Positions 36,127 through 48,142 of a DNA stretch of 64,000 nucleotides are shown in pieces. The stretch's first letter is position 1. Each line of letters starts with the position of its first letter. Made by a program: the position numbers and the translations under genes. Origin of the DNA: Antitrichia curtipendula (lineage: Eukaryota; Streptophyta; Bryopsida; Hypnales; Leucodontaceae); the NCBI GenBank assembly GCA_951230915.1, contig OX579635.1:5084001-5148000 (forward strand). Reading direction: 5' to 3'. The notes under the pieces were generated by a model, which did no database searches, was not told the DNA's origin, and worked only from the letters and a program-made list of their open reading frames with translations.

Positions 36127-36348
36127 ATTGGCGTCGTTACCAGCATCAGTTGCTAAAGAATGTCTTTGTTTTGTCAGACGAGTTTTCCAGGTGGAGGACC
36201 AAGGCAGAGGCATACTTACATACCGAATCTGCTAGTATCACGGCAAACCCTCTCTACGAAAGTGTACTGTTAGATCTCCACAGATTGTGACCCAGTGATT
36301 AGCGACAACAGGCACAATCCATATCATTTGCAGTCGTCAATTTCCGCC

Positions 36349-36399
36349 TCAAAAAGTAATCAGGATAAAAGTATCCGCAATGTACAATGCCAGATCCAT
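36349..36399 (-). CDS. Upstream ORF in alpha-kinase leader (16 codons)
   Basis: ATG at 36399 in the context ATCGCCATGG, a favourable context with G at +4, opens a 16-residue frame (MDLALYIADTFILITF) ending in TGA. It lies in the leader exon upstream of the main ATG. If translated it should reduce initiation at the kinase start codon and could make the mRNA sensitive to nonsense-mediated decay. Confidence 0.45.
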   Translation of the reverse strand: MDLALYIADTFILITF

Positions 36400-37699
36400 G
36401 GCGATAGCCTTCCTGAAACCATGAACACAAAACATTTAAGAATGATTCTCTGAGTTTAGGGTGATATTATATGAAAAAGCATGCCTTCTTTCCAAAAAAA
36501 TCTCCAGCATTTTCAACTAAGAAACCTGTTAAATACATCCGAGCTAGCCAGCTTGTACTATAGAGGACTCCAAGAAGGAAATCCAGCATACTCTAGGGTT
36601 TCTTCCTCCCAATGCTTTGAACAAGCCTACGGTTAAAGACCCCTAATCTGGCTTCAGGGTGGTCTTCAAAGAACTTCATAAATCACAAACCTTACAAAGA
36701 GAGTAGGGTTTGTGGTAAGACAGGAACGGCCATTTAGGATCTAACCGAAATTACAAAAGGGGCAGATCACATTGATCTTTGCTTCTTATAAATACTCTAG
36801 GTTCTCTATTATTCAAATACCATTCTGACACCTTCAATACCCTATAGAATGCAAAATCTAAATAGCGTGTCCTCTATGAAGCTCCTGTCCCCTAAGCTGA
36901 AATTTTTCTAATTAGAAGTAACTTCCGAATGAATCACAGAGGGTCCTAGAGTTTCATACTCACATACAGTGGAGCACTATACTTACGACGTTCAGAGAAA
37001 AATTTTGCACGGTACCGAGACGAGACTGAATAAAGCAAGATTGCAACCCACAAAACTTTTCCATAGAAAAACAAAACAAAACAGTGATGCGGACGAATCT
37101 GTAGAAAAAGCAAGTTAATCTTTGCTACAACAACAAATCCTCTAAAACCCTAATCCGATCTTTACAGTGCAAACAACCCCACCTACAAATCTAGCAGAAG
37201 CAACCAGAACGAAAACAGAAACTAAACGAAAACATTGAAAGACCAACCAGCATACACTGCCAGAGATTCCGGATAAACCCTTGGAGCTAGAGCACTGAAC
37301 AGAAAAACTACACCAAATTAAGCATGATCGAGAAGGAAATGAGATGCAAACCTGCTGGAGGTTTTGAAGAAGTGGAGGAAAAGCAGAACCCAACAGGATT
37401 AGTGAGCCTGTTGCTATGGAATTGAACGCACCGACCATGGACAATACTGCAAACGCACGCAACAATACTGCAAACCGAGATCGACCCAGTTTGGCTAATT
37501 CGCCGCAAAATAGGGCTCTATCTAAATTTGACGAGAAAAAATTCCTGATAAGTTTGGGTGTCGGCACTTTTGCAGGTTTGGCACTACAACCCCAGCATCG
37601 GACAGCGGAATCAATTCTAAAGGCGAGAAGCTGACATGTCAGCACCCCAGCAGAAAAGCAACTGCACCTACAACCGTGGAGATCAGAGCAGCGATCCTT

Positions 37700-37708
37700 A
37701 AACCCTAG
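37700..37708 (+). promoter_or_regulatory. Telo-box at alpha-kinase promoter
   Basis: AAACCCTAG on the plus strand, TAGGGTTT on the gene strand, about 1.6 kb upstream of the main ATG and just before the likely first leader exon. Confidence 0.45.
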
Positions 37709-37979
37709 AAGGAGGGGCCCATGACCACTGATTTCAAGCCTCTCCAGTGCGTTTTTTATGCACAATTTTTTGCCAATTGGCTACAGCCGAATGATGTTCG
37801 GTTTTTTAGAAAAGGAAATTTTTATTTGGGGGATCAAAATAGCCAGATTACTGCTGTATTTCAGGACTAGTAGCTAAAGTTTATCTAGGTATCACCTAGT
37901 TTTCATATAGATATCACCCAAGTATCACATGAGTATTGAAGAAACAAATGACTCTTTCTCTAAAATGAAAAAGAAAACA

Positions 37980-38935
37980 TTAACCCCTAAAGGTTTTTGA
38001 CTATGTTTTCACCAAAACCACTCTAAAACTGTCATTTTTAAAACAACCACCAAAATTTTAGAAAAAAAACAATTTAGGAAAAATTTAACCGTAGGATCTT
38101 TTAGTAAAATGATTTGAAAAGATGTGGAAAAAATTTCAGAAATTTCCGCCGTGTAGATTGCAAGATATTAGTGTTTGAAGTTACAAAAATCCTTTTTTTA
38201 CCACTGCGAAAATCCGGGCAGCTGCACTTCAGAAGGCAATATTTGTATGAAACAAAGTCCAAATGGTTGTAACTCTTTGGATTCATTCTTCAATTCAAGT
38301 TGGCTACATGCTTGAAAATTTTCAAATCATTTGGAATTGTACAACATGTACAAAAAGAATAGTAAGTAGAAAGAAGTAGAAAATGAGCCAAAATACTAAA
38401 TTGTAAACAATTTATTTATGGAATTGAAAAATTCCAATCCCAATGGTAAAATTGTTTTAATAAGAAATCTACAACTAATGTTTTGGTTTTTTTCCAAAAA
38501 TATTAAAAACTGAATTAAATAAAGAATTTCAAACTTTTTTTGTAATGTATAGATTCTATAACTAGTGGCAAACTACCCCAAACTAAAACTCCTCATAACT
38601 TTTGACTCATCGATCAAAATGGGATGATCCAAAAGCTTCCCACTTAGATAAAAATCTAATAAATCAATTTCTATTTTTTTATTTTTTTTAAAAATCATTT
38701 TCAAAGAAATTTTCTGAGGTGCCCGGGCTGCCCAAAGTTCAAAGAAAATCACATATCATGCAATAACTTTTTAACCATGTAGTCAAAAGTTACCAAAATT
38801 GTTGGGCCTTAAAGCTACTCCTCGGGCACATGTTGTGTGAAAATTTCAAAGAAATAAAAGAAAAATTCCATCCGTAGTGAGCTGCCCAAAATCGCTATGT
38901 TGCCAAAAAATGCAGTTTGATCCTTTAGGGGTTAA
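37980..38935 (+). mobile_element. TTAA-CCCCTAAAGG element, copy 1 (956 bp)
   Basis: Begins TTAACCCCTAAAGG and ends CCTTTAGGGGTTAA, a perfect 14-bp inverted terminus including TTAA. If TTAA is the target duplication, the element proper starts CCCC, as in piggyBac-type transposons. The interior is homologous along its length to 61519-62473 (same orientation) and 57405-58347 (opposite). No transposase frame, so non-autonomous. Confidence 0.85.
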
Positions 38936-41049
38936 GCTTCTCTGTCCATCGTTCTGTTTGCTACCACTTTTCAACTAGGTATGAATGAAAAAATTTATAT
39001 ATTTTTTTCATAGATGAAGTCATATGTCTAATATAAGTCATGAAATTTTCAAATGTTTTTGAAAAAATATGAAATTATTGTAAATTTTTTTTAAATAAAG
39101 ATAATTCACATCAAATTTAGAATATATTCAAAAAATCTAAAGTTTTCACTATAGATGTATATTATAGTGTATACTGTCATGGTATGAACCAAAGTTGTCA
39201 TGTCACTCCAAAATTAGAAGAATCAGCAAACCATGGTTATAGGTTCAAGGTTTATATTGCTATAAAAATTTTGAAAAAAATCAATTGAGGTAGAAACTAC
39301 ACTTGATAAGATTCATTTCATTGGTTAAAATCAAATTCAAAAAATATCATTTTTATGGCTAAAATTCACAACATGAGTGAATAGCAAGAAATGGTCAAAT
39401 ACACTAGTACTAGTGTGATTCATGGATGAAGCATCTTCTTCTTTAGAAAAGTCAATAATAAAATGATGACAAAATTTGCAAGAATATGAAGAATGAGTCC
39501 TTTGTAAAAACATTTGTATTCAAATCTAAAGCACTTACAGTCTTATTTACACAAACTTCATAAAGAAAATCAAAGGATTAAATGGCAAAGCCTTGAGGAG
39601 TTAATGGCAAGCACTACTAGGCAGTGTTTACAAAATTGGCTAAAATTCGCTCCATTGCTACTTAAAATCTCAGTAGCTAAATATACATTGGAGAAAATCC
39701 TTGAAAAAAACACAATAGAATTTTAGCCAAGACTACAACAAACAATAGAATTTGATAGCCAGTTTGCAACTTCCTCCACACTGAAATTAGCATCTATTTA
39801 GTCAGTTTTGTATTATAGTACTCCCAATAATCCTTTACAACTTGCAAAATCCTTTCTTTTCTATTTCTTTTTTAATCTACTCACTTTGAAGGTAGCCAAA
39901 GTTGATATATGTTTGTCATGAAGGTAAATTCTATAAGGGAGGCAACCCATTCCTAATCAGCCCCCCATTCTGGCAACGTAGGTTGTTCTCTTTCTATGCA
40001 GCAACAATAGATGAACCGCGAAAAATTATGGCACAACTTTGGCACATTAGGATTGGCTACAAGATTTTCAATATTGCAATGAATCCTTGTTGGATTTTGC
40101 AACCAGTCCTTGGTCAAAAATAGGAAGGTTTATATGACTAGTATAGATTGAACAAAATCTTCAGCAAAAAAAATTCATAGTAATCATGTTTTGAGAAATA
40201 AAAATCTGAAAAATGATGGATACTTCCCCAACTCTATTTCTATACACGGGAAAAATTCTCCAGTGAAGAAACCTGCCCTGTAGATACATGTATTTGCTTA
40301 AGTGGTCAAAAATGGATTGCTTTCAATAATTCCAGAATTAGTTTATTGAATTTAGTGTAATATGCTATCTACTTTTATGGATTTTAGTGCAATATGCTAC
40401 CTTCAAGACAAACAAGCATCAACCTTGGCTACCTTGAGAATGAGTAGTATTGAAAAAAATAGAAAAGAAAGGATTTTGCAAGTTATAAAGGATTACTGGA
40501 AGTACTACAACACAAAACTAACTAAATAGATGCTAATTCCAGTGTGGAGGAAGTTGAAAATTGGCTATCAAATTATATTGTTTGTTCATTTAGCTACTGA
40601 AAATTTTAAGTAGCAACTCGTAACATTCAGTAGCATTCTAACAGACTGCCTTCTTGTGGATGGAATGATGTGGAATATTTCACATCCAACAGTAGTTAAC
40701 TATGCACGCATCAAAAATTGTCAGTATTCAGTTGGCTGCCAGGGTATGAACTTCATACTTTTTTTTTGGGCGAAATTTTGCCAGACGGTCAGAAATCTAA
40801 CCTATCTGGCTTCATCCCTCCAAAAATTGGCCTCTCTAGTGAAGCCAGCAAGGGGGACACAAGTCCAAAAAAAAAACCTTGACTATGAATTGCACACTCA
40901 AGGTTTTGAGAAACCAAATACTTTCTTTTAAAATTGTTCCCGAAATAGCAGCTATCATATCATTGAGGTCTATGAGTATGGAGATTAAATTATCTCACCT
41001 AACATTGTTGCATTGCAAGACATTCATGTTTTAAGAGTACAAATGAGTT
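38936..41049. other. AT-rich intergenic DNA with inverted-arm element
   Basis: No gene recognised. 39640-40625 is an element with long inverted arms, listed separately. The frames at 39514-39726, 39902-40123 and 40656-40931 show no family features. Confidence 0.6.
39640..40625. mobile_element. Element with ~200-bp inverted arms
   Basis: The left arm (about 39645-39905) runs ATTGCTACTTAAAATCTCAG, CAACTTCCTCCACACTG, TTAGCATCTATTTAGT, CCTTTACAACTTGCAAAATC and GGTAGCCAAAG. The right arm (about 40395-40620) is its reverse complement in the same order, ending AGTAGCAACTCG. About 500 bp separate them. This fits a non-autonomous DNA transposon with long subterminal inverted repeats. No coding frame is convincing. 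Confidence 0.7.
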
Positions 41050-41629
41050 CTATATACTTATGGGGTGGTAGGAGGTTAAGCAAACAATGTGGCATATGTA
41101 AATTAAAATGAATAGAAGCTCAACCGCTCATAATATAGTAAAAAGCAGGAATTGTATTTAAAGTAGAAGTTTAGACCTCATTTAGGCATAGTAGAATAAT
41201 TTTTTTCAAAAAACTTTGAACTGAATAATGTTGTTAAATTAAGTGAATTCTTATCTCCAAAAATTCGTTTTGGGATTTTAGTTCTCCAGTAAAAAAATTA
41301 TGGACAAATTTCAGAGAGGATGTTTGAAAATGTTAAAAAAAAACAATTTCATTCCAATCCTTCTCTGAAAATTTGTCCATAACTTTTTATTGGAGGATCA
41401 ACCTTCCAAATGGATTTTTGTAGATAAAACTTAACTTAATTTAACAACTTTTTTTAGTTCAAAGTTTTTTGAAAAAAAAAAATTCTACTATCCCTAAATG
41501 AGGTCTGAAATTCTACTTCAAACACAATTCCTACTTTTGACTTAACTATGAGTGGTTGAGAATTTACAAATTCTAATTTATATATCCCACATGATTTGTT
41601 TTACCTTCCACCACCCCACGTAAATATAA
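41050..41629. mobile_element. 580-bp foldback (near-full-length inverted repeat)
   Basis: Two arms of about 290 bp are reverse complements around a centre at 41339.5. TGGGGTGG (41061-41068) pairs with CCACCCCA (41611-41618), and GACCTCATTTAGG (41174-41186) pairs with CCTAAATGAGGTC (41493-41505). Both pairs give exactly the same centre, so the arms have no net indels over nearly 300 bp. A transcript would form one long hairpin. Probably a foldback/MITE element. Confidence 0.85.
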
Positions 41630-42754
41630 AAAGCTTTACTTCTCATCCAAAACTTGAAAATAAGTTATTAGTGGCTGCATAGTTGATTGCATGGGTAAGT
41701 TACTTCATGGATTATGTCTTGGGATTTTCTTGAAACCTTTTTTTTTTACAATTAATTGTCAATTTGTATGTCTAGTCCTATAATTAGCAAAAAAAATGGA
41801 GCACACCATAAATGTACTACCACTGTCCCGGTATCAAACCTTAAGTCAATGATGTATGGATGAATTTGGTAGATGAGGACTCTGGAGAGGAAAAGGCAAT
41901 CTCTCTGAATGCTATTGAATGTTATAAATGGAGCAAAATTTAGCCAGTTTTGTGACCTCTCACCTCCCCTAAACTAGTAAGGTAGAAACACCCATAGCGT
42001 ACCTAATCTTTATTCCTAGATGGACATTAAACCATCCCTAGACTTCCATTGAATGGTCTTTGACATGTGTCATAAAGTTTTCTCCTCTCTTCACTGTGAT
42101 TGGATAAGTGCTGAATTTGTCAGAATTCAAATTTAGGTCCGCCTACGCAACAATTCCAGTGGTCTAGTGGACTGCAACTTTGAAAATTCATAGAAAATAC
42201 ATGCCAAGTCTAAAAAATATTTTATTTTATTTTTTAAGTTCACGATTTTCTCTCACTAACACCACAAAAATATTAATTTTTTGAAATGGTGCCCCCAAGT
42301 ATGCTGAGTTCCTTATTTTCACGGTTTTGGGTGCTTTCACAGTAATGGGATCACTGCTATTAGGCAAGCATTGATAGGTAGCTAAATCTGTACAGTTCCT
42401 GTCAAATTCTTGGGTACAGATAATTTTGTCAGGGGTAACATGGAGACGCCTCAAAAGCTATTAATAGCCCCCCTCACCCGAATCTCAAATTGTCCATCAA
42501 TCCAAAACAACTTGTACAACTTGGTTCAAAAATCAATTCAGGGGACCTTTTTCACAAGAGCAAAGTAGTTCACAATTTTTAATTTGGGGGTAGATTCAAA
42601 GCAAAATTTAGCTAGTTTGAAGATATATGATGATAAACATGGGTTGCAAGTAGCACAAATTGGCATTTTATAGTTATTTTTTTTGGTAGAAAATAAATAA
42701 ACAAATTCATTGCATAAAAGAGAGTATGACTCAGACCTAACCAAGAGTAAACTT

Positions 42755-43215
42755 TAAGTAGAACATCCCATTGTGGTCAAATGATCCATAGTAGACACCT
42801 AGGAAATGGCCCCACTGTGGGAGTTTTCAGTTTGTAAAAATTTGGCTTCAGTGCATGTCTTATATGACAGTAATAGAGTGGTTAGTGATTTCATTAGGAA
42901 CTTCCAGCTTTTCAATGTGAATTCATTGTAAGAATTGACTTTTTAGACCTTTGGTATTAGAAAATGCTATGACTACTTTAGGTGAGTAAAATGAGCATGA
43001 TGGGTTTGAATTTTGTTGGTTCTAACGTAGTCTATAGACTCTTTTGGGCCATGATGCATTGGACACTTCAAAAATTCATAACAAATTTACACTTTGTCAA
43101 AAAAACATAATTTCAATTGCTCTCATTGTTTTTCACACTTGTACTACTGTGGGAAAAAAATTGAAAAATTTCAATAACCATATGAGGTCAAACCACAATG
43201 GGTTGTTTTTATCTT
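42755..43215. mobile_element. Diverged inverse copy of the 1049-1490 MITE
   Basis: The left end carries GAACATCCCATTGTGGTCA. The right end carries GAGGTCAAACCACAATGGG. The interior shares phrases such as TTAGTGATTTCATTAGGAAC and TCTCATTGTTTTTCACAC with the reverse complement of the copy at 1049. Confidence 0.65.
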
Positions 43216-43781
43216 ATGTGGTTTATTCCAAGGACTAGAGAGACTCTAGACCAGATAAATTATTACTCAAATCTTTGATGTAATAATTAAATGCAAGATG
43301 AAGACCCTTGTTTTTTGTTATTTATAACTATCTTTAATTATTTTTATTCATTTAGGTTATATGTTTTAGTATAATAAGAGAAGTTTGGCAAATCCTATGA
43401 CTTAGATTGGATGAATCAAATTGGTGAAATGTTGTCCAAAAAACACTCAAAATTCTTATACTTCTAATTTTGAAGTTTAGTTTAGGTCAAATGTGGATGA
43501 TAAATTGCAAAAAAAATTCAGTAAGGTTCAAATTAATGAGTTGTTTAAGTCTTTGTTAGATATTGTTGAAAGTTAGAAAGGGATTCCAAATTCTCTTTGA
43601 ATGCAAGTTTTGGACATTATATGAATCAAACTATGAATTTTCAATATCAATGCTGAAAATATAGTGTATCCAAAATTAATTGTCCCTAGACTAGGGCTAG
43701 AATTTTTTGGGTCCATCTAGTACTAGATCACAATTAGAAATGCAATTACTTTAATATATCAAAACAAGATAAAATTTTGGC

Positions 43782-43786
<5 letters not shown>

Positions 43787-43830
<44 letters not shown>
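43787..43830. repeat. (TA)22 microsatellite
   Basis: 44 bp of uninterrupted TA dinucleotide, likely polymorphic in length. Confidence 0.97.
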
Positions 43831-43834
<4 letters not shown>

Positions 43835-45787
43835 CATATTGAATTTTTTTCATTATGTGAGTGATATGTACATATTGATCATAACCAATGCATTACAATA
43901 ATTTTCAGCTTTGAAGAAGGCTGTCAATTCCCTGATAGCGGGGAACGTTGGCTGAAAAAACAAAAAACAAAATGTAAGAAAAATAAAAAAATAAAAAATA
44001 CATTTTTTTAAATAAAATAAATCAGCAAATAGGAGGACCTAGATGGTGTGGAACAATTTTAATAAAGATTTTGAAAAAAAAATTAATTTAAAAAAAAAAT
44101 GTAATTTTAAAATTAAATCCAAAATTAATAAATTAAAAAAATAATCATAATTTGATGTTGCACTATTAGTGCCACATCATATTGTGTTTATTTTATTATT
44201 TTTTATTATTTTTCACTATGCAGGTTTAGAGCTTAGGGAACCTTTTTCTTAAAGGCACTTTCAAGGCTTGAAATTTTTCTTAATGGTCAAGTAATATTAA
44301 ATAGTTTAGAATCTTTTCAACCCCTACGTTATTAACAATATTTGTTGACCGTCACCAAATGATAATAATAATAATATAATTTAGACAACTACAAATTCTT
44401 TAGAAATTCAAGTTTTCCAAATATCAGCTTGTGAACAGTTAGAAGAAGAATCTTAATTACATTTTGAATTTGACTTAAGATAAAAGTTCATTGGTTTAAG
44501 GCTCTATAGGATTATGGACATTTATTCTCATTAGTTTGTAATTAATATGGTTAACGCTAAATGTTATTACTTTAGAATGGTGATATCCTTAAGGCCCTTT
44601 CCTACTTTGACAACAAATGAAGCTATGAACTACTTATTTTGCACAAATAGTGCTACATAAACAACAATAGCACCTACCTTATGGAGGTGCTATAGTCACA
44701 AGCTCACATGTATATACTTAGACCTTAAGCTACACTACATTTAAATAGAATTTTACTTGACAAACGAGTCAATGCAAAGATAGGACTTTTTGTCTTACAA
44801 TGTAACTTTTTATATAACCTTTTTGGAACAAAGGTACCTACATATTAATTTGACCTAATGTTTTAGTAAGTTTGAAGAGTTTAGATCATGGTTTGGAAAT
44901 TTTTATTTGTTTATACAATTTAAAGATGAAACAATTTTCTTCATTTACACTACATTTTTTACAATATGATCAACAAAAATGATCATATTAAAACTATGAA
45001 TTGTTCTTTCTTAACAGGTTCATTCATCATTTCCTTTGTTTCAGCATGAAGATGGGCCCCAATACAAATAAGTTTTGAAAGGGAGTGCTAGCATATGAGC
45101 ATAGAATCTATGAGCCCATGAACTTAGGAGTTTATATTATAAACACCTTTCAATATAGTTATAGGTGTCTGTTATAGATACTATGTTATAAACACCTTCA
45201 AAATGGTTGATAGTAGATATATATTTACAAATAGGTTCAAGGCTTGTAGGCTCATGTCTTTGCGCTCACATGCTAGCATTGTTGGTTTTGAAGAAGCTTT
45301 CATTGTCAATTTTGTTAAATTGACAATATTCCATGACATTGTCACTTTTAGGCCACGTAACTTAATAGATAAATCTATACTATTTGATCAATGTTGTTAA
45401 ATTGACACTATTCTAATAACAAAAATTTAAAACATGTATATACTGGAATGTCTAAAATCTAAAACATTTATGTTTTGGAATGCGCGTGTTGTAAAAGGTG
45501 CCAAAGTATTTGATTACTACCAATTCAACAAAATTGACGTTACCAATTTTAGTTTTAAAACCTTTAGTGGAATTTGGGTTTTTAATTTCCTAACCAAAAT
45601 CATGCTAATTTAAACCAAATTGATGATCATGGAGCCACTAGTAGATTGAAACATGGATTGTGTAGACTAGAGAAAAGACCTATGAGAAGATCCCACATGA
45701 CCAACTTAACGAGCTATATGTGTTTTGAGGCATGAGTTTTTCAAGCCTATGTAGCCTAAGTTTCTATTGTACTAGTGCAATTTACAA
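43831..45787. other. AT-rich intergenic DNA
   Basis: No gene is seen. A phrase near 44155 (GCACTATTAGTGCCACATCA) resembles one near 52520 (CACCACTAGTGCCACATTAG), suggesting an old dispersed repeat. Nothing else could be identified. Confidence 0.5.
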
Positions 45788-47321
45788 TCAATTTCGTGTC
45801 ATGTGTTGTATATTGGGCGCCGTTTGGACACCAAAGACTTCGTCGCGGTTGTTGAGCTCCACATGTTGCTGTGTTTGCAGACACGAGCACACCAAGCAAT
45901 AGCACCATTGCGAGACTTGGTCTAGCACCACACTGGCTGTAGAGATTTCCTCCACATCTACCAACATCGCCACAATGTCGCAAACGCAGTCCAAGTACTG
46001 TAGCATCACCATGAACCCAATGATGAAGTTGTCGCAAGGGGCATTCCGCACTTGGAGCTCATCTTGGATGAGCGCTCGCGTCGTTTGCACCGCCACACTA
46101 AAGCAACAACAAACCTATATGCTAGGTGGAAAATTTCCATTCAAATTAATTGATAATTCTTCCAATTGAAACTCATAGCAAAGTTTTATGTGTACAATTT
46201 ATGCACCAAACTCTTAAATGTACACTAGAATAAAGCCTATGCAATATAATGTAATGGCATCAAAAAGATTTAATCAAGTTGTAAGGTTTCATTGAGAAGC
46301 TAGATGTTTAGATGCCACTAGGGTTTAGTAAGAATAAAATAATAAATGAAAATATATGCTAATGAGAATATGATGGTTCTAATCGTGATACAATTTGCAT
46401 TTACTATATGAGATGGGATATTTCTTAGTTAACATTTATTAAAATGAAAACTCTAGTGTACATCCCATAATACCAAGTCCAAATTTCAAGCCAATGATGA
46501 CAATCTAGCTTATTGTCTATATGGGCCAAAATTATAACCCTAGATTCTCTTCTATTGCACAACGCATTACAATCGATAAAGACAAAGAAAGATTAGAGTC
46601 ATATGATGTCAAATCCAAGAATTTCAGGTAATTGTAATCCCATTTCATTTAGAATGTAGAAAAGGAAAACAATCTATAATCTTTCTCCCTAATTTTCAAA
46701 ATTCTAGACCAGCCCAAAAGCACAAACTTTCATGTTACCTTAGGTAACAACACCTAAAATTGTATAATTGAATAATAATTTCAACATGGTTCTTATTGTT
46801 GGATTGTAAATGTTAATATTTGATTCTGTTGAAAGTCAAAAGGAGATTTTAGATCCTCTTAGAATACATTTTTTTAAACTTTTTTGATAACATCATATGA
46901 ATATTTTATTGTGTAGTAAAAGTGCTAAAAATAGGTGTAACCAAAATTGAGGAAGCTGAACATTTTAGGCAATGAATTTTGTTTGGGTCAATTATAGAAG
47001 TGGATCGCAATTACGTCCTTAGCCCAATTTCCAATGCAGTTGGTTTAGGGTTTGCCTTACCTCCAGCAGGAGGCAGAACTGCGGGCAATTGCGTTCACCA
47101 AGGCGGCCACTGCACGGCATCATGCCCGCGCAGCACAGGTACTGCGACCAGTTGCCATAGAGGGCGCGTTCTCGTTGCTGGTAAGCCGCGCAGAAGGGGC
47201 ACAGCGCCGTGAAGCAGCAGTAGAACGGCGCGGCGCAGAACGAGTAGCTCAGGGAGGTTCGCCATGTGTTGGGAAGCTGCTTGCGTACCTCAAACTTATC
47301 TTTGTTTAACTTGTACGACAT
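45788..47321 (-). CDS. PLAC8-family cysteine-rich membrane protein
   Basis: Resembles plant PLAC8 (Cys-rich, FWL/PCR-like) proteins. Exons (minus): 47321-47061 and 46114-45788, giving 195 residues. The phase-0 join reads CLLLE|VCCCFSVAVQTTRALIQDE, as the family expects. Landmarks: LSYSFCAAPFYCCF and a Cys-rich RALYGNWSQYLCCAGMMPCSG, then RLGERNCPQFC, DNFIIGFMVMLQYLDCVCDI, and YCLVCSCLQTQQHVELNNRDEVFG. Two hydrophobic Cys-rich stretches probably sit in the membrane. Thirty further open codons precede the first ATG (back to 47411), bounded upstream by an in-frame TAA. The real start may be in an upstream exon (acceptor TTGGCAG at 47402) or at Met 47321. Coding GC is well above the flanks. Function unknown; some relatives affect organ size or metal transport. 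Confidence 0.72.
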
Positions 47322-47863
47322 GCTTGCCAAACCTTTGGAATTAATTGTCGGGAGACCGATAGTTTTGACGGTAATATCAGTCTTCACAACTTCCAAGATT
47401 CTGTCTGCCAAACACCGTTACATGATTCCCTCATCAATTCTCGATCGTCTCGTAAAATCTCCGCTGCCATTTGTGGTTGATTTCCAATGCTGCAATGGTA
47501 ATTTGTTCACCGCGCAGGTATGATCTTCACCCCTGGCTTTTGCATCAAAATTGCAGTAACTCGGAAGATATTAGACCGGGTTGCTGTCCTTGTTTCAAAG
47601 AAAAGTTAGTTTTAATGATTCGCTCCGTGAATTGTGTTGGCAAGTCTGTGTTTTAGGATAATCGTAATTCCGAAAGACTGTTGAATGTAAGGATAACCCT
47701 AATTCTTCAGCAATGTATTACGAACTCTCTGTGAAATCTCCCCTGCAATTTGCGATTAATACAATAGTGTAATTTCTTCACAACTCAGCCCTGCCTTTTG
47801 CATCGAATGACAGTAACCGGAAAGTCGTCGAGGGGAAGCATCTCCTAACCAGCACTTTCAGGT

Positions 47864-48142
47864 GACCCAACCATGCATTTCAACCGTCATTGAGTGTCTG
47901 GTCGATTTCTAAGCTGCATTGTTGATAGCAAATGTTAACTTCTTGTACATTTTGCTGACCCAACCATGCATTTCAACCGTCATTGAGTGTCTGGTCGATT
48001 TCTAAGCTGCATTCTTGATAGCAAATGTAAATTTCTTGTACATTTTGCTGACCCAACCATGCATTTCAACCGTCATTGGATGTCTGATCGATTTCTAAGC
48101 TGCATTCTTGATAGCAATTGCAAATTTCTTGTACATATTGAG
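47864..48142. repeat. 93-bp tandem array, three units
   Basis: GACCCAACCATGCATTTCAA begins at 47864, 47957 and 48050, exactly 93 bp apart, and the units are nearly identical. Because 93 is divisible by three a frame stays open through them, but no family is recognised. The array lies about 500 bp upstream of the PLAC8-like gene. Confidence 0.92.

Larger units (their letters stand above)
36127..37708 (-). promoter_or_regulatory. Spliced 5' leader and promoter of the alpha-kinase gene
   Basis: A strong donor (TTCG|GTATGTAAGT, 36223) and acceptor (CTTTAG, 36153) define a 71-nt leader intron. An upstream acceptor GTTTCAG near 36416 and a donor CAG|GTTTGC near 37353 suggest a second leader intron. 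TAGGGTTT at 37700-37707 (gene strand) marks the probable promoter end. A 207-codon frame at 37765-37142 covers this leader, but it has no family match and is read as untranslated. Confidence 0.5.

Noticed and set aside
36126..36213. ATG at 36213 as kinase start
   Set aside because: It lies inside a well-formed 71-nt leader intron (GTATGTAAGT...CTTTAG). The extra 29 residues show no similarity to known domains. Kept as an alternative only.
37142..37765. 207-codon open frame on the minus strand upstream of the alpha-kinase gene
   Set aside because: It has no family resemblance and overlaps a telo-box and probable splice sites of the kinase leader. Cys/Leu-rich translation of a pyrimidine-rich leader explains it.
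46079..46096. Acceptor CTTTAG at 46106 for PLAC8-like exon B
   Set aside because: It gives the wrong phase and would need a missing microexon. The upstream acceptor ATATAG (exon from 46114) keeps phase 0 and restores the family-like VCCCF segment.
47864..48142. CRISPR-like array
   Set aside because: Units are contiguous tandem copies without unique spacers, in a eukaryotic nuclear genome.
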